DNA from: Rotaria sordida
Lineage: Eukaryota > Rotifera > Eurotatoria > Philodinida > Philodinidae
Length of the DNA: 64,000 bases
Assembly: GCA_905250125.1 (NCBI GenBank)
Contig: CAJNOL010000272.1
Coordinates: 62,001-126,000 of the forward strand
Reading direction: 5' to 3'
In this document: positions 11,500 through 23,205 of the stretch, piece by piece
Position numbering within the stretch: position 1 is the stretch's first letter
Layout of the letters: every line of letters begins with the position of its first letter
Notes under the pieces: model-generated
Databases searched by the model: none
What the model was told of the DNA's origin: nothing
What the model saw: only the letters and a program-made list of their open reading frames with translations
Translations under genes and position numbers: made by a program

Positions 11500-14400
11500 C
11501 TATGGTTTTTTTATAATATTTTTCTTCTTAGTAGTAGTAGTCATTTTTTTTGTTGATAATACTATTCGTGTAGTAGCTTTTGTTGTTGTAGTTATCGATT
11601 TAATACGAGTAGATGTTGTAGATGATTTTATTGTTGAACTTGTCTTTGGCAAATGAGTAGTAGTTGTTAGTAGTTTTGTTGTTAAAGATTTTTTATGACT
11701 TGTATTAATAATTTTTGAAGTACGAATAGATAGAACTGTAGTAGTCAATTGAACTTTAGCACTTTTCAAACTAGAACTTATTGTTGGTCGAATTGATGTT
11801 GTGCTTAGTTTTGTTTTATAAATTGAACCATTAGTACAGTGTAATAGAATACAACGACGTGTTGATGATGGTCGTTCATGTTGATTACATATTGATGAAC
11901 TACACCATACTCGTCGTGTCAATGTGGAATTGTTACATGATCCAGTACACTTTAGAATAGATAAATAAATAGTAAATTTTATTAAAAGAAATACAGAGAA
12001 TGGTTTAGTATTAGTTTTATTCTTGTGAGAAAATATTGGAGTAGTTATACAGGAAAAAAAAGAAAATAATTTATAAATAGTTTTTACTTTTGAATTAGCA
12101 ATGATTATTTGCTTTATTATCCTAGAATATCATTGATCTACATAGATAATTTCGTATGTCAATAAGAGATAGATAAATATTTTATTTCGATTTAATTAGA
12201 CCTTTTGAAAATAATAAGCGATTATTTAATGATAAATAGAAATTCTTTTTCATTTTATTGTGATTAACATTTTTTATGTTGTAACTATGATTTGATTCGC
12301 TTACAAGCACAAAAGTGCACGAGATTCGATAAATTGCAGTTTTCAAACTGTCTGAGAATTTTGATAGTTACCGACGAGCCAAAAATTGAATTCTAATTGT
12401 TCTCAGTGTCATGTTATCAGATAATCTGAGGGATGCATTCATCTATCATCAAAATATCATTAACCTTAATATAGATACGTTAAACTGCGCTTAGTACGAT
12501 ACTTTGGTTTGAGAAACTATCGAGCTTTGAAGGAATTCAGAAAAAATTCCTATATGACTCTGCCAGGCGACGTCGTTTCAGAAGTTTATGTGCAGTTCAG
12601 AAACACCAGAAGATATGTTTCAATTATTTTGAAAGAAGTATAAAGTAAATCCTTTATGATCAAATGATTGATTTTCCTTGTTATGACATAGAAGTAGTTG
12701 AGATCTTATGAATGTTTCAATAATGAATATCTTACTTATCTCATACTAACACTTGTTTTTGGAGTTCGATAAACTCTTGCACAGTTTCAACCGACTATCA
12801 ATCAGCTTTATGAGATGTTGCATTTTTCAGTTTAAGATTTGTTCATATTTCTTTTAACTTAATAAAAATTTACATCATTCCATTACTAGTCTGTATATAA
12901 TCCCATAATAGAATGGTAATAAAGCATACTTTTTTCCGATGCGTCTGTTTCTAAATAGTTGTCTCTCTCATTAAAATGTCCATGCAGACATATCTTTCAG
13001 TTCACGAAAGAAACTCGTTTGTTCGTTAATAGGAAACATGTAGAATAAATGAAATCGGATGCACCAAAGAAGTTACAATTAAACAGCAAAACGCAATAAA
13101 CTACATTGCTATTTTGTGCTTGTTCTAATGGGGTGAGTTTCTATTACATTTGGAAAATCATAATCTTGAGGTTGGACTTCTATTTTGTGCGGGAAGGGCG
13201 TACTAATAATATGACTTCGATGATTCTAATTTCATCTGTTTCTAAAGAAGCTTACGTTATCTGACCAATGAGAAACAAGCCAATGACCACATGAAGCATT
13301 GCATGGTCGTCGATCAATTGGTTTTAAATTTTCATCAGCAGTACAGATTGCATTTGGATCATGTGAAACACATGTTACAGTTCGATATTGCATGGCACAT
13401 GGATTTGATGAAGAACAATTCTATAGAAATTTTGCTTTTTTTTTCATATCACAAATTGTTCGGAAGAATCAAAATTTATACTTACTCCAATCCATTCACT
13501 TGTACTCCATTGACTATATGTTTTCATCTTACTACATTTTGGTATTGTTAATGACATATTTTGAGGACATTCTCTTATTGTAATAGGTATGGATGGAAGT
13601 CTATGTGTACATATACTTGTAGGTATTGTATGTGTTCTATTATTCGATATTGTTCGTACACAAAGAAGACTTCGTCGTTGTATAGCTTCTTGTGGCCAAC
13701 AACGACCTTCACATGATCGCCATGGACCAACTTGCCAACGAGGAGCTGAAGGAACTTGTATTGGACAATTAGCATTTTTACATTTCAATGGATGAGGTTT
13801 TAATTTAGAATCACATAATTGATCAGAAACAACAATTATTTCACTTTGATGTGATTTAAAAGTACAATAAGGTTGTCGACTAGTACATGAACAATCATCA
13901 TTTGTTTGATTTTCGAATGTCCATTTATAATAATTATTGAAAAGTTTTGTTTTATTTATTATTGTATTATTAATTATTTCCCAATAGATACATTTAACTT
14001 TAATTAAATCATTATTTAAAATAAGTAACATAATATCAATTTGTTCATTTAATGGATGTCCACGACCTTCAAGAATTTCTTGTTTTTTTCCACGTTTATA
14101 CCACATTCGAGTTTGACCTATTTGAAAACTATTCTGTTCAGTTATAGAACGATTTCCATTTAAATAAAATCGATCTATAAAATAAAAATCAAATAGAAAA
14201 AAAAAATTATATATAAAAACAAACAAACCTTTTATTTGAATAGCTAAAAAACTAATTGATTGAGTTGGTTTTTCAATTTGAAATGTAGCAATACCTTTTG
14301 ATATACTACCTATTTTAACATATGAACCATCTGGTGTTGTTTCATTTTTTTTATATTGAAATGTTTTTGTTATTTGTTGACAATAACTTCGATTTCCATT

Positions 14401-17400
14401 ACATATACCACATTCATCTTCAATAGCTGTTGAATATAATTGATTATCACATCCTAATTTCTATAGTTTAATTTTTATTTTTATTATCTATATTATATTT
14501 AATTAATAGAAACTTACTTGACATTGTCCAGCAATACATATACCATTATATTTTATAAAATTTTCATTATCATTATCATCATCAATTGTACATTGTGTAC
14601 CATCACGAAATTTAATTGATTCAACTTTTCCAACTTCATCATCAGTTAATGTTATATTTGAATTTATTATTGTATCATTATCTAATGATAATGATAATAT
14701 AATTGGAGTACAAAAAACCATACAAGGTACTGAAGTAAACCATGGTACAGTTTTCCATTTTGTACCATTTGATTTTGAATTTAATTCTTCACAATTTAAA
14801 TGAGATTCATGTTTATAATTAATATTCGATTTTTTACAAGACTATTTTAAAGATACATATTTCTTTTTATATTAGGCGGTGAAAACAAAAAATTATTTTA
14901 CCGCAATTGTACAAGTACGATATCGTTTGCGTACACCTAAACAATGTTTACCATTGAAATCTGGTCTAAATAATTAGAAAGACAAAAAAAACAAAGAAAA
15001 GAATTTATTTATTTCTTATATTTTTCATAAGTTTCTACTTTGGATTTGTACATGTTCTTTGTTGATATTCAACACCTAATCCACATGTATGTGAACATGA
15101 ACTCCAAGGTGTCCATGGACTCCAACCGCCATTTATTGGTGGAGTTTCTGCTCGATAATTCATTGGAGTACATCGGCCATGTAAACACCACTAAATTAAT
15201 TTTAATAATTTAAAAATTCTTTTTCGTGTTCCACACACCCCTATTGAGTCATTTTTCACTCATTCATAAAAACTATCTATGTGATGACCTTTAATAAATT
15301 ACAAATCTGTAAAAAATATTAAATTTCTTTTTAACATTCCTTGTCTAAGATTTATGAGTTGAAAAACAGTTTTTTTTCCTTTTTATTGAGTTACACATAC
15401 TGATTATTCTAATGTTTCTGATGTTGATATATACTCTACAACGAATATAAGCTATTGTAGAGTAGTTTTTAATAATTTCTTGGTTACAGATGTGAAAGCA
15501 GCATTTTTTATGACAATCTGGGTCATTTTTTCACCTATTCGTAATAAATAATATGAAAAACGATTTTTCTAGAATTATTCTATTTTCGATATAAACTCAT
15601 AAATAACATGATCTTTGTGCTAAAAACTTTATTACAACGAATAGCCGATCAAAAAAACATTCCACAGCAGTTTTTAAATAATTTCTTATCGACAAAAGAT
15701 AAAAACCTGAAGTTTTTGCTATGATCTTCTATGTTGGTCAGACTTTAACAACAAGAATGAGCGATTTCGTATTGGAATCAAAACCAATGATTTCATATTT
15801 AAAAAAAGAAAATAAAGACTGGCGATACTAACACGATTCTAGAAATGAAAGATTCAATTTCAATCCGAAAATAGACACCTTTGCATGTATCTCACCATAT
15901 ATCATCGTCCGAAATGACTCATTTTCCGAAAAAAATAATTCATGATAAGTAGGTTTCTAGCTTTATACAGATAAAATAACAATAGTATAACTACGAAAAA
16001 ATTAAATTGACAATAAATGCAATTTTTATATCATTTAAGTAGTGTTCTGTGGGAACAATATTTCTAGACTCGCGTTTTCGTAATGCTTTCAGAATTCTTA
16101 TTACGATTTAATTTTTCGTGTTCGAGAAAAGCTATCATTACCAGGCACTAGCTTCTGTCAACATCATACCTTCTGCAACGTGTGATAATCTTAAATTAAA
16201 AATAAAATTATCATTGGTGGTACATTTTAGTAAAATCAATCAATTATTATTTTCTACGTCGACATTTATCAACGTTAAGTTAAGAGAATTCTTTCCTTCA
16301 TCAATTGAAAAGAGAAAGCTTCAACATCTTTTTTCTTTGAAAGCGTAAAGTTTAGAGAGTATTTATATAAAACAAAACAATTTTCGAGAATGTCTATTTT
16401 TCAATATCGTTTCCATTTCCAATTCACATGGGAAACAGAACAGGGAAAAAAAGGTTGTTAGCATAACCTCTTCGAGACTAAAATGTGGAATTCACATGTT
16501 TAATTTAGCATCATTATATTAATATAAAATACTTAAGGTGAAAAATCTCTCGCAAACTATTGTTGTTTTCCAATGGTAATCCATCTGTCTTATTTATTTT
16601 TACATGTCAAACAGAAATTTTTTCTTTTTTCGTTTGCCTTGTTGCTATTCACTCGCTATTTTCCATTTTTCTTAATCTAACATTATTATTATTCTAAACG
16701 TTGATTTAACTGACAAATAAGCCTGTTGTACATGTCCACTATATCCACAACAGATCTCAACGCACTTTTATATATTTCGAGTTAGAAATTGAACTATTTA
16801 GAACATTTACAAATGTATACCAGTCATATAAATTTCATCGAAAACTTTGGAATGTTCTAAAACAGTCGCAATTATGTCGTTAATACCGTTCAGTGTCTTT
16901 TTTCATCGCTGAGGAACTCGAGGAAAAGAGTCTGATGCCTATTGTACTCAATAGCTAAGGTCTATAATGGGGAGGGGAAGTCGTCAAACTTCGACTTAAA
17001 ACTTACACTCACACTTTTTTACAGCAAAATAACTGCATCCAAATTTAATCCTATCAATGTCACAAGTTATTCCCACGGGTGATTCTACATCAACTTTATT
17101 AGGTCAGTGCCAGAGTATAAAAGGTTAAATAACTTTTTTACTTTATTTTGACCACATAAAGTTCCATCAACTGGTTGATTTGCCATGGATGGTATACATA
17201 TAGATCGACCTTCATGCATTTTTGTACACATCTTTTGATTACATACATCCTTATTTAATTAAAACAAAAATATTCTTAAGAAAAATCGAATATAAATTTT
17301 CATACTATAGGTGGTTCATCACCAAGAAAACAATAAGTTGAATGAGGTCCCATATCAAGACGACATTGTTCATCAAGATCATATATAACACCAGGTAATA

Positions 17401-19108
17401 TATCATCAAATGATTGAATTATTGTTGGTTTATTATTAAGACATTTTGCCCAACCTTGACTAAATTATATCATAAAGAATTTAATTAAAAATATATTCTC
17501 TCTTTTTTTTTCGTTGTCTTTAAATTTACTCAAAAAAATCCGTTAGATTATCTCGACTACATTGTGACCACATATTTATCGGTACTTTAGCATAACTTGG
17601 TACCATTATTGTATCACTATTTGATAATCCAGAATTTGATATACAATGACCTTTATCACCATCATGACTCATTCCAAGACTAAATAAAATATTCAAATAT
17701 ATATATATATATATATTGAAAAAAAAACAAAGTCTTACTTATGTCCTATTTCATGTGCAATAGTAAAAGCTGAAATAAGACCAACATCTTGATTGATATT
17801 ACAACTTCGATTAACCACACACATACCAGCCATATTAGCAAGACCAATTGTTGAACAACTTGAATTTTGATGACATAATGATTTTCTAACATGTTTAATA
17901 AACAAAAGAAAAAACTAAATATGTATATATATATATTTATCATTAAATTTATTGATTATGATTATTATATAGTTAGAAAATATTCAAAGAATAGATTGAA
18001 TTTTAATATTACCTTGTAAGAAAAACACCAACATCATGATGAATAGTTTGATTTTTTTTATTAGTTTTCTTAATTTGTTCTTGCCATTCACAAAATTTAT
18101 GTAATGTTTCATGTGATCTTGATGCCATTTGAAAATCTGACTATAAATATACGATACAAAAAAAATAAATAAATAAAAATAATATTAAATTCATTCTTCC
18201 TACTTCATTACTAAGCATAATTATTCGTGTAAGAACAATTTCAACAGGATAACCAAGACTAACATGTGCATATATACTATGAACCATATTCATCATCGTA
18301 AGTAAATATAATTCAGTAATATGAGAATGTGAAAAATATTCCGATACACTTGCATCAGCAACAAGTAAAGTTTCAATAAAACGTTCACGAATAACTGAAC
18401 GACGTATTCGATTATGTTTATATGTTTGATTTCTTATATTTGATGAATTCATTTCACATGACCAAATATGATTTTGATTTGACAGAAATTTTTGTTGATA
18501 AGTAAGAATATATGATTGTTCATCTTCATTAATAATTGGTTCTAAAAAATAATCAATTCCATTTTGAGTATGATGAATTAGACCAGCCTAGAAGTTTTGT
18601 TTTTTAGTTTTTTTTTTAAATAAATTTAAAACAATCAAAATATTGTAAACTTACTAAACCAGAACAAATTGAAATAGCAACTATTGAATTTAATTCTCCC
18701 CAATGTCTCACTGATCCTGTATAGAATAAACAATTTGTTATTTTAGTTTTAATTTGATTATTATCATATTCAATAGGAATATATGAATTAAAATTTTCAT
18801 TTAATTTAAGATCAATAATAAATGATGTTAAATTTTCATATGAATTTTGACGATAAACCATATATGATTTATATTTATTTCTATATTTCAATTGTCCATC
18901 ATCGATTGGTATTATTTTTACTTGTTCAACAATCCAATCTTTATTGGTCAAAGGTAATTCTTAAACAAAAATCAATTGATTATTTATTATACTCAATGTA
19001 AAATAAAAAACAGAACTTTTTATTTTATCTACCTGATGATCGAAATAATGACGATATACTTCCATTTGTTGACCATATAAAAAGCAAGAAAAAAACCATA
19101 TATAACAT
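11500..19108 (-). CDS. ADAMTS-family secreted metalloprotease
   Basis: Fifteen exons, minus strand: 19108-19033, 18959-18655, 18587-18204, 18140-18013, 17885-17739, 17679-17530, 17459-17306, 17249-17142, 15190-15039, 14965-14902, 14841-14518, 14460-14229, 14174-13486, 13420-13256, 11949-11500. The chain is in phase throughout and gives 1,175 residues. Domains in order: signal peptide (1-24), propeptide with CDS-like ADAMTS pattern and a cysteine-switch candidate (C171), furin-type RIRR (187-190), catalytic domain with HEIGHNLGMSHD (zinc His 342, 346, 352; Glu343), disintegrin-like module, central thrombospondin repeat ([17 protein letters not shown]), Cys-rich domain, spacer starting DECGICNGN, about three more C-terminal TSP1-like repeats, then a Thr/Ser/Lys tail of about 100 residues. 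ADAMTS enzymes cut matrix proteins. All catalytic residues are present, so it should be active. Subtype not assigned. Introns 8 and 14 are long (about 1.95 and 1.3 kb). Confidence 0.93.
11950..13255. other. long intron 14 of the ADAMTS gene
   Basis: About 1.3 kb of non-coding DNA between two thrombospondin-repeat exons. It is slightly GC-richer near 12290-12620. I found no clear inverted repeat or ORF of interest. Confidence 0.45.
15191..17141. other. long intron 8 of the ADAMTS gene
   Basis: About 1.95 kb separates the disintegrin-like exon from the thrombospondin exon, while most other introns here are 50-90 bp. Degenerate partial repeats are visible (gtcatttttcac-type runs near 15248 and 15522; agtttttaataatttctt near 15460 and 15666). 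No coding exon with matching phase was found inside; a candidate near 17010-17095 hits a stop in the needed frame. Confidence 0.5.
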
Positions 19109-21017
19109 GTTCTTTTTTTTTTGCACTCACATCTATGTCTGTCTATTGAACTAGTGAGCAAAGCAAATCATACATATATTCTCAAGAGTAACGCGTGACT
19201 AGATTTTTTTTTTCTTGTTTTAATCATATTTATTCATTATTATAATAAATATGAACAAATTAAAAGCTAGTGCTATTATATACAATAGTATTAATTGTAA
19301 TCGAATTTATGATGACATTGTATATCGTCGTAATTCCAATGTAAAATGATCTATATGAATGAATGAATGAATGAATGAATGCATGCAATAGAATGATTAT
19401 ATAATAATAATTCACTTTCAAGTAAACAAATTATTTCAGACTAATTTATTATCGGATTATATTTCAAAAGAAACATACAATAAAGAATTATTAAATGATT
19501 TACAAATCATTTTGATAAAAAATGTGAATAGAAATATTGAAAAAAAAAATACAAAGTAATTTGCAGAATTTCTTTTCTTATTCATAGGTATTTTTATTTT
19601 TTATGCTTTATCAACATAACAATCACTAAGTTTAATATATTAAAGTTAACTATAAATGAATAAATCAGTAAATATGAATACATAACAATTACTGTTATTT
19701 TATTTACTAGTATAAATGTGAGATGATATAGGATTAATTTTCTAACGATTAGAAAAAAAATGTCATAAATAATTCAATAAGAAAAATGATTTCATACATT
19801 ACAATAATGTTTGATAAGATAAATGAAAAAAATAACTTTCACAATAAATATGAAACTGTTTTTTAGAAAAATCTGTTAAAACTAAAATTGTTTCAATCAT
19901 TATATATTGGTGATAATAGCTAATTAGTATAGATGAAAATATGAATTATATTTAGTCAACTAGAATAATTGAACAAATACTTCCTCTTTCCGTTTTCATC
20001 TCGATGATCATCATACCTGACTCACTACATTGTTTAGTGTGTATTCAATAAGTGCTATATTCAAACATCGGTATCACCAACTATAGAATGACATTGGACA
20101 AATTCACTAATGGTTATTTGTTTCAAATCACCCGTTCGATAGCATGCTGGCTCAGTTGTGATATACATCTATCCTCATGGCTAGTATATGGTTAGTCAAC
20201 GTGAGCGGTGAGCACAAGAACTCTATCTAGAGATACAGTTCGTATTAGTTGTAAGGAACATATCGGACTATTGAATCTGTTGCTGGGCAGCACTCTATAC
20301 CACAAAGTAACCAACCTTTCTCTCTCAGAATAAAAAGCTGTTGCCTTCTATGATGAGATCACACATCACTCGTCTCAAGGTGGTTTTTCACTGTAGATGA
20401 GTTTTGCTAACATCTACCTGAAAAATCAAGAGTTTTTGAAAAATTTCTCTGATATTCAAATAGGTGTAGTTAACAACTAAGGACCGAGAAAACAGATTTT
20501 TCACTAGCAAAAAAACACTTTTTTTTTACTCAAAATCTAGGTTTTTAGATGCTAAAGCTCCGCTAGTTCGTTGGATTTCTGAACAATGATTTTAAAAAAC
20601 CCATAATCTTTTATTCTGAAAGGAGGTTAGCCAAAAGACAAGCGTATTTTTCTTCTTTATCTCAATAATAAGTATAAAAAAATTCGATGCATATTTCATT
20701 ATAAGGAGTGTTGCTACCATAAATGCCAGACATTATACGAATGTTTCAAAAATTGAAAACAAGAAATGAATCAATATTTTCATTATTAAAAAAAGTTAAG
20801 TTTTCTTTTTTCGATCTGTAAATTACATGATATGATGACATATATATATATTTATTAAACAGGCATAAATCTTTAAAAGATAAACAAAGAAAATTAATAT
20901 TATTTATAAATTGAATATCAATGCAATTAATCTAATCGTGCTTATATCACCCATTGTCATTTGCTCGTTTTTTGCAGAAAAATTTTAATTAAATAAATCA
21001 ATTAATATGCATGATTA
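19109..21017. other. intergenic upstream of ADAMTS, with a GAAT microsatellite
   Basis: A short tandem (GAAT)n tract lies at about 19355-19381. A GC-richer unique patch spans about 20010-20350. No coding exon was found, including none for the missing ectodomain of the small membrane protein to the right. The ADAMTS promoter should lie just above 19108, but no clear element is visible. Confidence 0.5.
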
Positions 21018-21613
21018 CTAACGAAGAATAATACCTAAAATAATACCAACTATTGAACCTACTAACACAAATCCAAAAATAGTTATACCAACTATTACCC
21101 ATACTCGAGGAAATGAGTCTTTTCTATAAAATAAATAAAATAATCTTAAAAATGAAGCAATATTTAATGATATTATATGTACACAGTTTTTTTTTTCTTT
21201 AAATTTTGATATATAACTTACGGTTGGTCATTTTTAGTAGCTAACGGTTGATTATTATTAGTGGGTAACGGTTGATTATTTTTACTGGGTAACGGTTGGT
21301 TATTTTTAGTAGGTAACGGTTGATTATTTTTAGTAGGTAACGGTTGATTAATAACGTTTTTTGGTATTTCTTTAACTTTTTGTTCTTTTGCACTTGGTAT
21401 ACTGCTCAACCAACTATCAACTGACTAAAAAATTAAGATATTTTTATTAAATAGATTATTTTATTTGTAATTTTATTTTTGATGTATTGATATACTGACG
21501 GATAGAATTCGAGTATCAACACGTTCATCTAATGGAGTTCGACGTACTTCAGGTTTACTAACACGTATAATATGGACTCGACGAGAATGTTTTAAGACTT
21601 TTGGCACTTTCAT
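21018..21613 (-). CDS. small single-pass membrane protein with NQPLPTK repeats
   Basis: Three exons, minus strand: 21613-21500, 21424-21222, 21123-21018, phases 0 and 2, giving 140 residues. I do not recognise the family. The basic N-terminus (residues 1-38) is followed by five near-identical eight-residue units of the type NQPLPTKN (about 62-105), encoded by a 24-bp tandem repeat. One hydrophobic segment (about 113-139) follows, and the protein stops directly after it (LR, stop). The exon phases, the Ser-starting second exon, and the membrane exon ending in Leu-Arg mirror the larger gene at 23206-27764, so the two look like paralogs. At the stop, the sequence c|gttagt sits exactly where the paralog has its functional donor c|gtatgt. 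This suggests the ectodomain exons were lost, or that a longer isoform reaches exons I could not find. Confidence 0.62.
21222..21352 (-). repeat. 24-bp coding tandem repeat
   Basis: Five tandem copies of a 24-bp unit (aataatcaaccgttacctac-type on the minus strand), with a few point differences, encode the NQPLPTKN-type octapeptides of the small membrane protein. Copy number is likely to vary between alleles. Confidence 0.8.
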
Positions 21614-23205
21614 TGTATGTTTTTTTTTCTTATCAAGCTTTATGTGGATGACAAAAAATTGTTCTTTCTTTCATCATTAGAAAATTTGTCTTTCATTTTT
21701 TATTCAAATAATGAAATGTAAAGGTTTTATTGCGTTTTATGATAAAATCGAGTGCAATGCCTCATTCATATGTTCTATTGAATATAATATAAGAAAACAA
21801 CAAAGCAACTATTTACATTCATCTTAGTCGTTACCTTTTTTTCTTGATTATATTTTTTTTATTTGTATTTCATTCTTTGAAGTATTTCTGTTTTTGATTA
21901 GATGAGAAATCACACCCAAAAATAAAACAAATAAATTAGTCGTTTTCAAGCAAAAGGTGATCAATTGAGTACTGTCTTATAGAGAAGTCTGTAACGTAAA
22001 GTTGATCAATAGAACATTCATTATTCTAGTAAAGATTTACATTAGAAATTGAAACTCAGAGCGAGAAGAATTTTTTATTATAATTATAATAATGTCTATA
22101 TTTTAATAGGATTCTTTTTTTCTTCTATTTTTATTCATGGAAGAAAAACTATATTCGAGATATATGTTGAAATCAATCACAAATAAAACAATACTTGAAA
22201 TAATGAAAATAATATATGCACTCAATTATATATATATATATATAAAGTTGGCATAGAATTCTCTAATTATCTTTTGTTTGAATATCTGAAGAAATGTAGA
22301 AATTCTCAAAGAAAAAAAAGAAAAAAATATTTTAAATCTTGAAGCTTGGTGATTATGAGAAATGATACAAAAAAGATATAAGTTTCAGTTAATGCTTTTA
22401 TTTTTCAATCAGAATTTCTTATAGTAACCAGTGATCGAAAAGTATTTTGATAAAATTCATGTTTCTGCTGTTCTCATAATGGTTTATGTCTGAAATTTTT
22501 TTTTGATACGAAATACTTTTCATTTATTGAACTATATTATGCCAAAGATCACACACAATGAAATAACACTAAAAGCTTCTTTTAAGATAAAGCCAAATTT
22601 GTGTTATAACAGATCAATTTATGAAATGTTCCAAAAAATTCGACCCATAGGAAATTATCGTTCGATGTTTCTTGATACAATATATGAAAGCGATTGAGAG
22701 ACTAAAAAGAAGAATTTATCAAACATCGAAACAAGTTGTCCAAGCGATATAAAAAGATTTTCGAACAAAATTAAGAAAAACTAAAAATAAACAAACATTT
22801 TCAATATTTTGATTATGTAATTTTATAATATTCATAGTGTGTATATTTCGTATAAAAATAAAATCTGCCACAAACCATCAGTAAAACAGGAGAAACATGA
22901 ATTTTAATTTAATCAACATATTTTCAATCACTCATTATAATAGAATCAATCAAAATATGATTTAATTAAAATTAGAGCAAAGTTATTTGTATAAATTAAA
23001 ATATTGAAAATCGACTATTAATCAAACAATAAAAAGTTGGTATTTTGTTATTTTACATTCAAATTTATTATTTCTTAAATCTTGTGAATCAAAGTCATGA
23101 CTATGATAAATTATGTCAAACGAAAAGTACTAAAAAGAAAAAACCGATTTATCAATCATATACATTATTCTTCTCATAGGGAAAATTGCGTTGTTTTTTT
23201 CGTAA
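21614..23205. other. intergenic, no gene seen
   Basis: AT-rich spacer between the two related membrane-protein genes. It contains short (AT)n runs near 22225-22245. No supported exon or element. Confidence 0.45.

Noticed and set aside
13291-13795. Plus-strand ORFs in the ADAMTS region
   Set aside because: They overlap antisense to well-supported thrombospondin exons.
16995-17095. Candidate extra ADAMTS exon between disintegrin-like and TSP1 exons
   Set aside because: The required reading phase contains a stop, and the flanking exons already join cleanly in the family pattern (NK|WCLHGRC).
20140-20230. tRNA-like box A motif (tggctcagttg)
   Set aside because: No matching box B at the right distance and no acceptor stem can be formed.
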